This document shows positions 19,203 to 28,386 of a stretch of DNA of 64,000 nt, piece by piece (positions within the stretch are counted from its first letter, which is position 1; every line of letters starts with the position of its first letter). Source of the stretch: Thermoanaerobaculia bacterium (GTDB lineage: Bacteria > Acidobacteriota > Thermoanaerobaculia > UBA5066). Location of the stretch: contig JAJVIN010000028.1 of assembly GCA_022071945.1 (NCBI GenBank), positions 62,001-126,000 of the forward strand, given 5' to 3'. A program made the position numbers and the translations under genes. The notes under the pieces are model-generated. The model did no database searches, was not told the origin of the DNA, and saw only the letters and a list, made by a program, of their open reading frames with translations.

Positions 19203-20440
19203 CCTCACCGGCACACTCTTCCTACGGTAGCTCGCGCGTCTGGCTCTTGACGATGCTCGGGTTCTCGTCCGGGCTCCCGCTCGCCCTCGTCGGCCACACG
19301 CTGACGGCCTGGATGACCGACGCGGGCGTGGATCTGAAGACCGTCGGATTCTTCACGGCCGTCATGCTCCCCTACTCGATCAAGTTCCTCTGGGCTCCCC
19401 TCGTCGACATCGTCCGGTTGCCTTTCCTGGATCGGAGACGGAGCTGGGCCCTCGTCTTCCAGGTGCTCCTCGTCATCGCCATCGTGACCATGGCCTCGAT
19501 CGGACCCTCGAAATCCCGAGTCGCTCTCGCCGCCTGCGCGCTGACCATCGCGTTTCTGGCCGCCAGCCAGGACATCGTTCTCGACGCCTACCGGACGGAC
19601 ATCCTGGCTCCGGACGAGCGCGCCGCCGGCACCGCGACGTTCGTGACGGGGTACCGGATCGGGATGCTCGCCTCCGGTTCACTCGCCCTCGTCCTGGCGG
19701 ACATCTTCCCTTGGCCGGTCGTCTACGGCTCGATGGCGGGACTGATCTCGATCGGCATCATCGCCATCCTTCTCGCCCCTTCGCCACCGGCCGTGACCCC
19801 GATCCGGAGCCTGGAAGAAGCGGTGACAGCGCCGTTTCGGAACTTCTTCTCCCGTTCGGGCGCGATCCTCGCACTCGTCTTCCTGATGCTCTACAAGCTC
19901 GGGGACGCCTTCGCGGGCGCCCTGACCACCCGCTTCTTCAAGGAGACGGGCTTCACGAACACGGAGCTCGGCACGTTCCATTCCGGCGTCGGGCTCTTCG
20001 CCACGATCGCGGGAGCCTTCCTCGCCGGCTGGCTCCAGCCGTTGCTCGGGGAGAGGAAATCCCTTCTGATCTTCGGGTCTCTCCAGGCCCTCACGAACGT
20101 CTTCTTCGTGATTCTGGCCATCACCGGCAAGAGCCTGCCGCTCCTGATCTCGGCCGTCATTTTCGACAACATCGCCGCGGGGCTCGGGAGTGCCGCCCTG
20201 ATGGTCTTCCAGATGTCGCTCTGCGAGGCCCGGTTCTCGGCGACCCAGTTCGCCCTCTTCTCCGCGATCTCCTCGGTCGGAGCCCGTGTCCTGGGCGGCT
20301 TCTCGGGCGTGATGGCTCAGTCTCTCGGCTGGCCGCTCTTTTTTGGAGTGACCATCCTCATCGCGGTTCCCGGGATCCTCCTCATCCTCGTCCTGCCGAG
20401 ATCGCTCGCGGAACCCGGGAACGGCGAGAGCGCCCGCTGA
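19199..20440 (+). CDS. MFS permease, AmpG-like
   Basis: This is a 413-residue, 12-helix transporter. The N-terminal half shows SSRVWLLTMLGFSSGLPLAL, then YSIKFLWAPLVD, the pattern of the AmpG/acetyl-CoA-transporter branch of the major facilitator superfamily. The motif ASQDIVLDAYRTD in helix 4-5 is a hallmark of AmpG-type permeases, which import anhydro-muropeptides for cell-wall recycling. Substrate identity cannot be fixed from sequence. The TTG start overlaps the stop of the DUF2891 gene. No beta-lactamase or other recycling gene is beside it. Confidence 0.87.
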   Translation: MTSPAHSSYGSSRVWLLTMLGFSSGLPLALVGHTLTAWMTDAGVDLKTVGFFTAVMLPYSIKFLWAPLVDIVRLPFLDRRRSWALVFQVLLVIAIVTMASIGPSKSRVALAACALTIAFLAASQDIVLDAYRTDILAPDERAAGTATFVTGYRIGMLASGSLALVLADIFPWPVVYGSMAGLISIGIIAILLAPSPPAVTPIRSLEEAVTAPFRNFFSRSGAILALVFLMLYKLGDAFAGALTTRFFKETGFTNTELGTFHSGVGLFATIAGAFLAGWLQPLLGERKSLLIFGSLQALTNVFFVILAITGKSLPLLISAVIFDNIAAGLGSAALMVFQMSLCEARFSATQFALFSAISSVGARVLGGFSGVMAQSLGWPLFFGVTILIAVPGILLILVLPRSLAEPGNGESAR

Positions 20441-20563
20441 ACGGAACACGGCAGGAAGGACGTGCGCAGGCACCGGAAACGCCGCCACGCCACACCTGCC
20501 GACTCGCTGCCTCCCGGATTCCCAGCACGAGACGGTAAACGGAGACCGCCCCTCCCCTCACGC

Positions 20564-22255
20564 CTACGGTGAGATCCGGCCGTCGGGAGACGCCTCGACC
20601 GGACCTTTCTGGATGCGCCTTTTCAGCGCCTGCCGGAGCTCCCATCCCGTGTCGGTGGCTGGTAGCTCTCGCAGGAGCTCCCGGTACCCCTCCGCCACGC
20701 GGGCCTGAAAGTCCGTCACCGCGATCTCGTAGACGGACTCCGCCTGAAGGGGTTCGAACGATCGTTCGTCTCCTGGATCACGAAGGACCCTGATCTCTCG
20801 CGGCCGGCCACTCTCTATCCGGAAGCGGATTCCCGAGACTTGCGAAAAGGCATCCGTTCCCGCCCGCGCGACACTCTGGACGAGCAGTTGCTCGATCGTC
20901 CGGCCCGGGACCCGGAACAGGAGCAGGCGGTTCGGATAGGGCAGCGCCGCGCGCAGGCTCTCCTCGCTGACCGGGCCGGGCGGGATCGGCTCTCGGAATG
21001 CACTCGCGGTCGAGAAGGCCGCATGAGCGCCCGTGACGCCCCTCGCCTCATCGAGCGCGAGATTCGCGAGGCCGCCGTCCTTCTCGAACTGTCCGGTGGT
21101 TCCGAGCTCCGTGAGCGCCGTGCCGATGGTCGCCAGAAGCCCCCGGAAACGAGGGTCCTCGATCAGCTCCTCCTGCATCTTGCGCACCCTCGCCGCCACG
21201 GCAGGATCCTCGCGCACCGACGCTCCCATCCGGATGAGGCTGCCCGTCACGCTCGAGAGCGTTCCCGCCGAGAACCTGAGTTCGACCTTGCTGACGTGAG
21301 TGAGGTACTGGGCGGGAGAGATCATCCACGTCTTCGTTCCCTCGATTCTCGTCAGCTCCTCCTTCCGGTGGCTGTGCGAGCCGAGAATGAGGTCGATGCC
21401 AGGGACCTTCCGGGCGAGCTCTCGATCGTCCTGCCAGAGACTGTGCCCGATGAGAACGACGGCCGCGACCTTCTCGCGCTCTCGCAGCGCCGAAACGATC
21501 TCTCTCGCCGCGGCGAGAGGATCCCCGAAGGCCGCGCCCGGAACGGGCCGGCGCTCTGGCGGAACGAGCCTCTCGAAGTCCGCGCCCGCCAGCGCGAAGA
21601 CGCCGATCCTCACACCCGAACGCGAGAAGACGAGGTAGTCCTTTCCGTCGACCGAAAACGGCCGGTTCCCGCCGGGTCCGACCGTGTTCGCGCTGAGGAT
21701 CGGGTACGTGATCGTCTGGCGGCAGCTGGCGAAAACCTCCGGACCGTAGTCGGCATCGTGGTTGCCAAGGGCCATGGCATCGAGGATGCCGTTCCACATC
21801 GGCCAGTCCGCGCACCGGTGCTTGTCCGAAAACGACGGCGACCCCGCGTTCATGGTGTCTCCACCCGAAAAGACGAGCGCGTCGCTTCGCTTCGCGAAAG
21901 GCCGCAAGTAACCGACCGCGCGCGCCAGTCCAGCGGATCCCGGCTCCCCCTCCGAATAGAAGGGCACGGCGTGCGAGTGGTAGTCCGAGACGTGGAGAAT
22001 CGTCACCACGGAGTCGCTGCGAGCGCCGCTGGGAGAAACCTGTCCCTCGCTGGGAGCGCTGGGAGGAACCTGTCCCTGGCCACCCTGCTTCAGGCAGCCG
22101 GACAGAAAGATCGCCGCCGAAAAGACGGCGGCCGAAAAGACGGCGGCCGAAAAGACGGCGGCCGAAAAAACGGCGGCCGAAAAGACGGCGGCCGAAAAAA
22201 CGGCGGCTGCACGAACAGCGGCCGAACGAACCGCCGAAAGGCACGAGACTCGCAC
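20564..22255 (-). CDS. UshA-like 5'-nucleotidase lipoprotein
   Basis: The GTG at 22255 gives 563 residues. The signal peptide is abnormal: Arg residues at 2, 10 and 15, then six AAVFS-type repeats, then the lipobox LSGC with Cys54 as the lipidated residue. The metallophosphatase domain follows with HVSDYHSH, GGDTMNAG, LGNHDADYG, VVLIGHS and GSHSH, supplying the two-metal site. A 5'-nucleotidase C-terminal domain (about residues 365-530) binds the nucleoside. UshA-type enzymes strip phosphate from periplasmic nucleotides; other members act on UDP-sugars or cyclic nucleotides. It is convergent with the MFS gene and divergent from vgrG. A much longer frame to 24064 exists only because it runs antisense to vgrG. 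Confidence 0.88.
   Translation of the reverse strand: MRVSCLSAVRSAAVRAAAVFSAAVFSAAVFSAAVFSAAVFSAAVFSAAIFLSGCLKQGGQGQVPPSAPSEGQVSPSGARSDSVVTILHVSDYHSHAVPFYSEGEPGSAGLARAVGYLRPFAKRSDALVFSGGDTMNAGSPSFSDKHRCADWPMWNGILDAMALGNHDADYGPEVFASCRQTITYPILSANTVGPGGNRPFSVDGKDYLVFSRSGVRIGVFALAGADFERLVPPERRPVPGAAFGDPLAAAREIVSALREREKVAAVVLIGHSLWQDDRELARKVPGIDLILGSHSHRKEELTRIEGTKTWMISPAQYLTHVSKVELRFSAGTLSSVTGSLIRMGASVREDPAVAARVRKMQEELIEDPRFRGLLATIGTALTELGTTGQFEKDGGLANLALDEARGVTGAHAAFSTASAFREPIPPGPVSEESLRAALPYPNRLLLFRVPGRTIEQLLVQSVARAGTDAFSQVSGIRFRIESGRPREIRVLRDPGDERSFEPLQAESVYEIAVTDFQARVAEGYRELLRELPATDTGWELRQALKRRIQKGPVEASPDGRISP
22116..22205 (-). repeat. Six tandem 15-bp repeats encoding AAVFS in a signal peptide
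   Basis: The plus-strand unit gccgaaaagacggcg occurs six times head to tail, with one A/G variation in units four and six. Two degenerate units continue to 22235. Each unit is exactly five codons of the lipoprotein hydrophobic core, so slippage would change the signal length without shifting the frame. Confidence 0.93.
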
Positions 22256-22567
22256 GGACTCGGAGTCTAGCCAGATCCGCCCGGGGATGTCCGTCTTCCG
22301 GGCGCAGACATCGGCGATGCGAATGGGAAGAATCTCGGGGCCGCCCTCCCCCTGAGGGATCCCCGGGGAAAACCGGGGCGGATGGGACAGCCTCTGCTTT
22401 TCTCTTGAAAGCCCCCCCGTCGCGTTCGATGATGAGTCGAGCCCCATCCGTCTTTCCGAGCCGCGCGTCCGCCGCGGAGCCCGGCCGGTCCCTCGGCAGC
22501 CGGGACCCGCGAGATCAGCACTGACGTCGTCACTGAAACCGCATTCCAGTGGATGGGAGAAAAGATC
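22256..22567. other. Divergent intergenic region between lipoprotein and vgrG
   Basis: These 312 bases hold the 5' regions of two divergently transcribed genes. A small CCCCGG/CCGGGG hairpin is present near 22365. I see no convincing -35/-10 pair, no small gene with a ribosome site and no RNA gene. Confidence 0.5.
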
Positions 22568-24793
22568 ATGCTCGCGTCCCCCTACACGCAGGACAACCGG
22601 AAGTTCCGGCTCACGACGCCGCTTGGCAAGGACGTCCTCCTGTTCAAGGGCGTCCAGGGTTCGGAGGGGATCTCCCAGCCCTACGGCTACACGGTCTTGG
22701 CCCTCGCGGAGAACACGAAGGAGGTCAAGTTCGAGGACCTCATCGGACAGGCCGTCACCGTCTCGATGAAGATGGGGAAAGCCGAAACGGAGTGCCACAT
22801 CAACGGGATCTGCCGGGCGGTCTCCCAGGGACGCCGGGATCAGACCTTCACGACCTATAGCCTCATCGTCGTCCCCCGGCTCTGGACGCTCTCCCAGACG
22901 GTCCGGAGCCGGATCTTCCAGCAGAAGACGGTCCCCGAGATCCTGGAGGAACTCCTCAAGGGCATCCCGGTCGACTGGCGGCTCGAGGGACGCTACGAGC
23001 CGAGAGACTACTGCACCCAGTACCGCGAGACGGATCTCGACTTCGCGAGCCGCCTCATGGAGGAAGAGGGGATCTTCTACTACTTCTCTCACCAGGAGGC
23101 CCAACACTCGATGGTCGTCGCCGACTCTCCCGCCGGGCACGACCCGCTCGCCGACCCCACTCTGCTCTACGAGGAAATCGAGGGGGGCGTCAGGGACGAA
23201 GAGCACATTCACGACTGGGAGAAGAGCCAGCACTGGACGTCGGGCCGGGTCACTCTCTGGGACCACTGTTTCGAGCTCCCCAGACAGAACCTCGAGGCGC
23301 AGCAGCCGATCCTCTCCTCGGTGACCGTCGGAACGGTCAGCCACAAGCTGAAGCTCGCGGGCAACGACCAGTTCGAGCGCTACGACTTTCCGGGCCGGTA
23401 CGCCCAGCGCTTCGACGGCATCGATCCGAACGGCGGAGACCGAAAGGGCGATCTCCAGAAGATCTTCCGGGACAGCGAGCGGACGACCCGGATCCGGATG
23501 GAGCAGGAAACACTTCCCGCCCTCTCGATCCGGGCCAAGTCGAACTGCCGCCACATCCGCGCCGGCCACACCTTCAGCCTCTCCCGGCACTTCAACGCCA
23601 ACGGCGACTACCTCGTCACGAGCTCGACCCTGACTGCGGAACAGACCGGCGACTACAGGACCGGAGCCGACCAGACGAGCGCGGAGACCTCGTTCACATG
23701 CATCCCGGCGGAGATGCCTTTCCGTCCGGCCGCGGCTCATCCCCGGCCCACCATGGCCGGAACCCAGACCGCCGTCGTCGTCGGACCTCCCGGCGAGGAG
23801 CTCTTCACGGACAAGTACGGACGCGTCAAGGTCCAGTTCCACTGGGACCGGGAAGGGAAGCGGGACGCCGCGAGCTCGTGCTGGATCCGTGTCGCTCAGC
23901 CCATGGCGGGCCGCCGCTGGGGTCTCTCCTGCTGGCCCCGGATCGGGCAGGAGGTCGTGGTCGCCTTCCTCGAGGGCGACCCGGACGAACCCCTCATCGT
24001 CGGCACCGTCTACAACGCCGACCAGATGCCGCCGTACCTCGGGGACGCGCCGGACGCCCGGCACAAGAGCAACAACCGGATCTGGGGACTCAAGTCCAAC
24101 TCTTCACCCGGCGGCGCGGGATACAACGAGCTTCGCTTCGACGACACCAAGGGAAGGCAGCAGATCTTCCTCCATGCCGAGAAGAACCTGGACATCCGCG
24201 TCAAGAACGACCTGAAGGAGAGGGTCGGAAACGAGAAGCACCTGATCGTCGGGAATGAAGAGAAGTCCGAGGGTGACTTCGTCGAGCTCATACACGGCAA
24301 CCACCACCGGACGGTTCGCCGCGACGTCGTCGAGAAGATCGAGGGGAACGAGAAGCGGAGCCTTCTTGGGAACCAGTCCACCTCCGTCGAGGGAAGGACA
24401 TCCCTGGACGTCTTCGGGAGCCACAACCTTCGGGTGAAGGGGAGCAGCAACCGCGAGATCGACGGCAACGAGGACGGTCTGGTCTCGGGCAGCGTGCAGA
24501 CACGTGTCGGACAGAGCTTGGCGTTCGAAGTCTGCGGCGGCACGACCGTGAAGAGCGGCGGCACGATCACACTGACCGCGGGGAACTCCATCACACTCCG
24601 CTGCGGGGGCAGCTTCATCAAGGTCGAATCCTCCGGCGTCACGATCGTCGGTCTCCCGATCCGGATGAACTCCGGAGGCTCCCCGGACCGCGAAGGGCAC
24701 GCTAACCCGGGAAGCCCCATCGAAGCCGACGAGGTCACGCCGAGGACCCCCGCGGAAGCCGACACCGCCACGACGGGACAGAAGTCGAACTGA
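22568..24793 (+). CDS. VgrG/Rhs-type spike protein (type VI secretion tip), orphan
   Basis: The ATG at 22568 is preferred over 22553 because GGGAGA ends 6 bases upstream; it gives 741 residues. The gp27-like base is seen as FRLTTPLGKDVLLFKGVQGS through RSRIFQQKTVPEIL and FASRLMEEEGIFYYF, the VgrG hallmark. The gp5-like OB fold lies at about residues 400-490 (FTDKYGRVKVQFHWDREGK, WPRIGQEVVVAFLEGDPD). The C-terminal part is the repetitive beta-helix spike (EKNLDIRVKND, VGNEKHLIVGN). There is no extra effector domain after the spike, no PAAR gene, no adaptor and no tss gene in the window. It could serve a T6SS encoded elsewhere or another contractile system. Confidence 0.93.
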   Translation: MLASPYTQDNRKFRLTTPLGKDVLLFKGVQGSEGISQPYGYTVLALAENTKEVKFEDLIGQAVTVSMKMGKAETECHINGICRAVSQGRRDQTFTTYSLIVVPRLWTLSQTVRSRIFQQKTVPEILEELLKGIPVDWRLEGRYEPRDYCTQYRETDLDFASRLMEEEGIFYYFSHQEAQHSMVVADSPAGHDPLADPTLLYEEIEGGVRDEEHIHDWEKSQHWTSGRVTLWDHCFELPRQNLEAQQPILSSVTVGTVSHKLKLAGNDQFERYDFPGRYAQRFDGIDPNGGDRKGDLQKIFRDSERTTRIRMEQETLPALSIRAKSNCRHIRAGHTFSLSRHFNANGDYLVTSSTLTAEQTGDYRTGADQTSAETSFTCIPAEMPFRPAAAHPRPTMAGTQTAVVVGPPGEELFTDKYGRVKVQFHWDREGKRDAASSCWIRVAQPMAGRRWGLSCWPRIGQEVVVAFLEGDPDEPLIVGTVYNADQMPPYLGDAPDARHKSNNRIWGLKSNSSPGGAGYNELRFDDTKGRQQIFLHAEKNLDIRVKNDLKERVGNEKHLIVGNEEKSEGDFVELIHGNHHRTVRRDVVEKIEGNEKRSLLGNQSTSVEGRTSLDVFGSHNLRVKGSSNREIDGNEDGLVSGSVQTRVGQSLAFEVCGGTTVKSGGTITLTAGNSITLRCGGSFIKVESSGVTIVGLPIRMNSGGSPDREGHANPGSPIEADEVTPRTPAEADTATTGQKSN

Positions 24794-24871
24794 GAACGGA
24801 TGAAGGAGCCCCTCTCCGCCTTCTTCCTCGGGGAGAAGGTCTGGAGTCTTTACATTCCTGTGTCGGTAGCT

Positions 24872-25010
24872 CTCCCCTTACGAAGGGGAGGCAGGCGCGT
24901 GAGCGCCGGAGGGGTCCACGGGGATCCCTCTGATGGCGCGGGCCGGCCAACAAGGACCGCCGCTGACCCCTCCCGGGCCTGAGGCCTGGGCCTCCCCTTC
25001 GTAAGCAGAG
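24872..25010. repeat. Nested inverted-repeat element (MITE- or REP-like)
   Basis: Outer arms CTTACGAAGGGGAGGC (24877-24892) and GCCTCCCCTTCGTAAG (24990-25005) are perfect reverse complements. Inner arms GGAGGGGTC (24908-24916) and GACCCCTCC (24965-24973) are also perfect, with nearly equal spacing on both sides. A small hairpin CTCCCCTT-ACG-AAGGGGAG (24872-24890) lies at the left end. The element fills the space between convergent vgrG and AbgT genes. No target-site duplication is evident. Confidence 0.6.
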
Positions 25011-25064
25011 GCGCCGCCCTCCCCCCTTCTGCCTGGGGGAGAAAGGGGGACGCTGGAGCCCGGC

Positions 25065-26603
25065 CTACTCCGAGACCCTCTCCAGCAAGAGCCCTGCCCC
25101 CGGCCCCACGGGGATGTCGAGCAGGAACCAGCCGACCAGGAGGAGGCTCCAGCTCACGAGGAAGGCGAGGGTGTAGGGCAGCATCGTGGCGATCAGGGTC
25201 CCGAACCCCGCGCTCTTGTCCCACCGCTGGATGAAGGCGATGATGAGCGGGAAATACGACATGGTCGGCGAAATGATGTTCGTGACGCTGTCACCGACTC
25301 GATAGGCCGTTTGCGTCAACTCGGGCGTGTAGCCGAGGAGCATGAACATCGGCACGAAGACGGGCGCCATGATGGCCCACTTCGCCGAGGCACTGCCCAT
25401 GAACATGTTGATTCCGGCCGAGAGGACAACGAACGCCAGCATCAAGGGGATGCCGCCGAGGCCGATCGCCTTCAGGCCCGTGGCTCCCTCGACCGCCACG
25501 ATCAGACCGAGATTCGACCAGTTGAAGAACGCGACGAACTGGGCCGCGATGAAGCAGAGGACGAGGTACGACCCCATCGTCTCCATCGACTTGTTCATCC
25601 CCTTCACGACGTCGGAGTCCCGCTTGATGGTCCCCGCGACCACGCCGTAGGCGATCCCCATCAGGGCTGACGAAAAGAAGACGAGGGCCACGATCCCGTT
25701 CATGAAGGGAGAGTGGAGGACGCTCCCGGTCTTCGCGTCCCGCAGGAAACCACCCTCGGGAACCGTTCCCAGGAGGATGACCGCCGTGATCGCGAGACCG
25801 GCCGCGAATGCCGCCCAGAGCGCCCTTCGTTCCCGAGCCGTCAGGGGCTTCAGGTCCTCCGAGGCTCCCTCTCCTCGGTACGCCCCGAGCCTCGGCACGA
25901 CCACCTTCTCCGTCACCACCGTCCCGACGATGGCGATCAGGAAGGTCGACACGACCATGAAGTACCAGTTGCAGGCGGGGTTCACGAGGTACTTCGGGTC
26001 CACGATGTGAGCGGCTTCCTGCGTGAGACCGGCCAAGAGGGGGTCGACGGTCCCCAGGAAGAGGTTCGCGCTGTACCCACCCGAGACGCCGGCGAACGCG
26101 GCGGCGACTCCCGCCACCGGATGCCGCCCCACGGAGGCGAAGACGGCCCCCGCTAGGGGGACGAGAAGCACGTAGCCGACTTCGCTCGCGGCGTTCGAGA
26201 GGACTCCCGCGAAGACGATCACGAACGTCAGGAGCCGCCGCGGCGCCTTGGCGACGAGAAGCCTCATCGCCGCCCCGATCAGGCCGCTTCCCTCCGCGAC
26301 CCCGATTCCGAGGAGCGCGACGAGCACGGCTCCAAGGGGCGCGAATCCCGTGAAGTTCTTGACGAGGTTCTCCAGGATCCTGTGGAGCCCCTCGACGGAG
26401 AGGAGGTTGACCGGCGTGATCAGCTTCCCCGTGGCCGGGTGGGTCACGGAGAACCCGAGTCCTGCCGCGATCGCGGAAAAAACGAGGACCGCGCCGGCGA
26501 GAACGAGGAAGAGCGTCGCGGGGTTCGGGAGCGCGTTTCCCCCTCGCTCCACGATTCTCAGGAACCTGTCGAACACGGACACACGAACAGCCTTCTCCGT
26601 CAT
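25065..26603 (-). CDS. AbgT-family transporter
   Basis: The ATG at 26603 ([15 protein letters not shown]) gives 512 residues, the usual length, with AAGGGAA 3 bases upstream; an extension to 26831 is not supported. The sequence shows the family pattern: [14 protein letters not shown] near the start, [20 protein letters not shown], then [20 protein letters not shown] and the C-terminal [15 protein letters not shown] with [10 protein letters not shown]. AbgT proteins were first known as p-aminobenzoyl-glutamate importers, and characterised homologues export sulfonamides using the proton gradient. No abgA/abgB hydrolase genes are adjacent, so the substrate is open. Confidence 0.93.
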   Translation of the reverse strand: MTEKAVRVSVFDRFLRIVERGGNALPNPATLFLVLAGAVLVFSAIAAGLGFSVTHPATGKLITPVNLLSVEGLHRILENLVKNFTGFAPLGAVLVALLGIGVAEGSGLIGAAMRLLVAKAPRRLLTFVIVFAGVLSNAASEVGYVLLVPLAGAVFASVGRHPVAGVAAAFAGVSGGYSANLFLGTVDPLLAGLTQEAAHIVDPKYLVNPACNWYFMVVSTFLIAIVGTVVTEKVVVPRLGAYRGEGASEDLKPLTARERRALWAAFAAGLAITAVILLGTVPEGGFLRDAKTGSVLHSPFMNGIVALVFFSSALMGIAYGVVAGTIKRDSDVVKGMNKSMETMGSYLVLCFIAAQFVAFFNWSNLGLIVAVEGATGLKAIGLGGIPLMLAFVVLSAGINMFMGSASAKWAIMAPVFVPMFMLLGYTPELTQTAYRVGDSVTNIISPTMSYFPLIIAFIQRWDKSAGFGTLIATMLPYTLAFLVSWSLLLVGWFLLDIPVGPGAGLLLERVSE

Positions 26604-26814
26604 GGATTCCCTTCCGACGCGACGGCCGGTCTGGATGTGCGCCCCCTCACGCTTTCTGGCGGGCCGGGCCGGACCGGCCGGCCGGCCGGGGACGCCCGGC
26701 GCTTCTCGTCGCTCGAGGAAGGCCTCTCGCGATTCGACATCCGGTCCTTCCTGGCCGTGCCACTGGCGACGATTCATCGGCGGCCGGAAGACTGGCCTCG
26801 CTCCCGTGTCACGA

Positions 26815-26851
26815 ACGCAAAGCGGGCTCACGGAAGGAACCGTGAGCCCGC
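26815..26851 (-). terminator. Terminator of tRNA-Cys
   Basis: A perfect 12-bp stem, GCGGGCTCACGG (26822-26833) with CCGTGAGCCCGC (26840-26851) and a 6-base loop, begins 17 bases after the tRNA on the minus strand. It is followed there by TTTGCG. Confidence 0.8.
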
Positions 26852-26867
26852 GAATCAGGAGGAGAAG

Positions 26868-26943
26868 TGGAGGCGACGGCCGGATTCGAACCGGCGAATC
26901 AGGCTTTTGCAGAGCCTTCCCTTAGCCACTTGGGTACGTCGCC
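26868..26943 (-). tRNA. tRNA-Cys (anticodon GCA)
   Basis: On the minus strand the acceptor stem GGCGACG pairs with CGTCGCC. The anticodon arm AGGCT-CTGCAAA-AGCCT holds GCA in the loop, and the T-arm is GCCGG-TTCGAAT-CCGGC. The discriminator base is U, as expected for tRNA-Cys, and the CCA end is encoded (26868-26870). Confidence 0.97.
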
Positions 26944-26955
26944 CCGGGGAGGCGG

Positions 26956-26961
26956 ATTATA
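26956..26961 (-). promoter_or_regulatory. -10 element of the tRNA-Cys promoter
   Basis: A perfect TATAAT on the minus strand lies 12 bases upstream of the mature tRNA. A matching -35 would fall within the last codons of the acyl-CoA dehydrogenase gene and is weak. Confidence 0.6.
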
Positions 26962-26967
26962 TCAGGG

Positions 26968-28140
26968 TCAGTTTCGGCGAAGGACTTCCTTGGCGATCGT
27001 GTTGAGCTGCATGAACGAGGTCCCCTCGTAGATCTTCCCGATCTTGGCGTCGCGGTACATCTTCTCGAGCGGGTACTCCTTGACGTAGCCGTACCCGCCG
27101 AGGAGCTCGAGACCGCGGCTCGTGCACATCTCGGCGGTCTCGGAGGCCTTGAGTTTCGCGATCGCCGCCTCGCGCAAGAAGGGCATGCCGGCCTCCTTCA
27201 GGCGGGCGGCGTTGTAGACGGCGAGGCGGGCGCACTCGAGCTCCATGTCCATCCGGGCGAGCTCGTGCTGGATCGCCTGGAACTCGGAGATCGGCTTGCC
27301 GAACTGGACGCGCTGCTTGGTGTACTGGGCGGCGTAGTCGAGGGCGGCGCGGCCAATGCCGATCATCTGGGCGCCGATGCCGATGCGTCCTTCGTTCAGG
27401 GTCTCGATGGCGATCTTGTACCCCTCGCCCACCTTCCCGACGACGTTCTCCTCGGGGACCTCGAGGTCCTCGAAAGCGAGGGCGAGGGTCGAGGAGGCAC
27501 GGATGCCGAGCTTGTCCTCCTTCTTCCCCTTCGTGAAGCCCTTCCAGCCGTCCTCGATGATGAAGGCCGTGATCCCCTTGTAGCCCTTTGACTTGTCGAC
27601 GTTGGCGAAGACGAGGAGGATCTCGGCCTCGAGGCCGTTGGTGATCCAGAGCTTGCCTCCGTTGAGGACCCAGCGATCACCCTTCTTCGTGGCCGTCGTG
27701 GCGAGGGCGAAGGCGTCGGAACCCGAGCCGGCCTCGGAGAGGCAATAGGAGCCGACCTTCTTCTTGGCGAGCAGGGGGAAGTAGCGCTTCTTGATGTCGT
27801 CGGAAGCCCAGCGCAGGATGGCGTTGTTGACGAGGGTGTTCTGGACGTCGACCACGACGGCGCACGCGGCATCGACGCGGGCGAGGGCCTCGATGACGGC
27901 GATGGACATTCCGAAGTTGAGGCCCAGGCCGCCGTACTCCTCCGGGATCTCGATTCCCATCAGGTCGAGCTCGAAGAACTTCTTCAGGATCTCCGGGTCC
28001 AGCTTGTTGGCCCGGTCCATTTCCATGCTTTTCGGTCCAAGGGTCTCGACGGCGAACTGGTGCACCTGTTCGGCGAGCTGCGTCTCCTCCTCGGTGAGGA
28101 TCGAGAGAGGCGGAACTGTGCGGGTCATCGTCTCGGGCAT
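26968..28140 (-). CDS. Acyl-CoA dehydrogenase (short/branched-chain type)
   Basis: The ATG at 28140 has AAGGAG 10 bases upstream and gives 390 residues, the standard length. FAD and substrate motifs are intact: YCLSEAGSGSDAFAL, WITNGLEAEILLVFA, then the C-terminal LLGGYGYVKEYPLEKMYRDA and IYEGTSFMQ. The Glu in YEGT is the catalytic base position of short-chain and branched short-chain enzymes. The enzyme introduces the trans-2 double bond of acyl-CoAs and passes electrons to ETF. ETF genes are not nearby. The tRNA-Cys gene follows after 24 bases with its own -10. Confidence 0.95.
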   Translation of the reverse strand: MPETMTRTVPPLSILTEEETQLAEQVHQFAVETLGPKSMEMDRANKLDPEILKKFFELDLMGIEIPEEYGGLGLNFGMSIAVIEALARVDAACAVVVDVQNTLVNNAILRWASDDIKKRYFPLLAKKKVGSYCLSEAGSGSDAFALATTATKKGDRWVLNGGKLWITNGLEAEILLVFANVDKSKGYKGITAFIIEDGWKGFTKGKKEDKLGIRASSTLALAFEDLEVPEENVVGKVGEGYKIAIETLNEGRIGIGAQMIGIGRAALDYAAQYTKQRVQFGKPISEFQAIQHELARMDMELECARLAVYNAARLKEAGMPFLREAAIAKLKASETAEMCTSRGLELLGGYGYVKEYPLEKMYRDAKIGKIYEGTSFMQLNTIAKEVLRRN

Positions 28141-28261
28141 GAACGAATCTCCTTCAACAAGTGAGGATAGCCCCAAAGAAATCGGGAGTCACCGAGATGG
28201 AGCTCTTCCCGGTGTCTGGGTATGACGTGCGGGGGAAGGCCCGCGGCGACCCCCCTTTTCT

Positions 28262-28287
28262 CCTTCTCCCGCACTCGCGGGAGAAGG
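28262..28287. repeat. REP-like palindrome
   Basis: CCTTCTCCCGC (28262-28272) pairs with GCGGGAGAAGG (28277-28287) around ACTC; the following bases are GGGCGCGGCGCGCCGGATGA. It lies in the 246-base gap between the acyl-CoA dehydrogenase and receptor genes and resembles the intergenic REP-type hairpins spread through many high-GC genomes. Confidence 0.6.
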
Positions 28288-28335
28288 GGGCGCGGCGCGC
28301 CGGATGAGGGCTTCGAAAGGACCGCTTCATAAAGG

Positions 28336-28362
28336 GAACGGGGGGCATTTGGCCCCCCGTTC
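28336..28362 (-). terminator. Terminator of the Oar-like receptor gene
   Basis: GAACGGGGGGC (28336-28346) pairs perfectly with GCCCCCCGTTC (28352-28362) around a 5-base loop, 25 bases past the receptor stop on the minus strand, and is followed there by CCTTTATG. Confidence 0.75.
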
Positions 28363-28386
28363 GACCCAGCACGATGGTTTTGGGTA

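Noticed and set aside
22116-22205. CRISPR-like array
   Set aside because: Units are adjacent without spacers and in frame with a protein, so this is a coding tandem repeat. No cas gene is present in the window.
22256-24064. Extension of the nucleotidase frame antisense to vgrG
   Set aside because: The extension is only the complement of vgrG. The lipoprotein signal and GTG at 22255 explain the real N-terminus.
22568-24793. A type VI secretion cluster
   Set aside because: Only VgrG is present; no sheath, tube, baseplate, ATPase or PAAR gene is seen within 64 kb.
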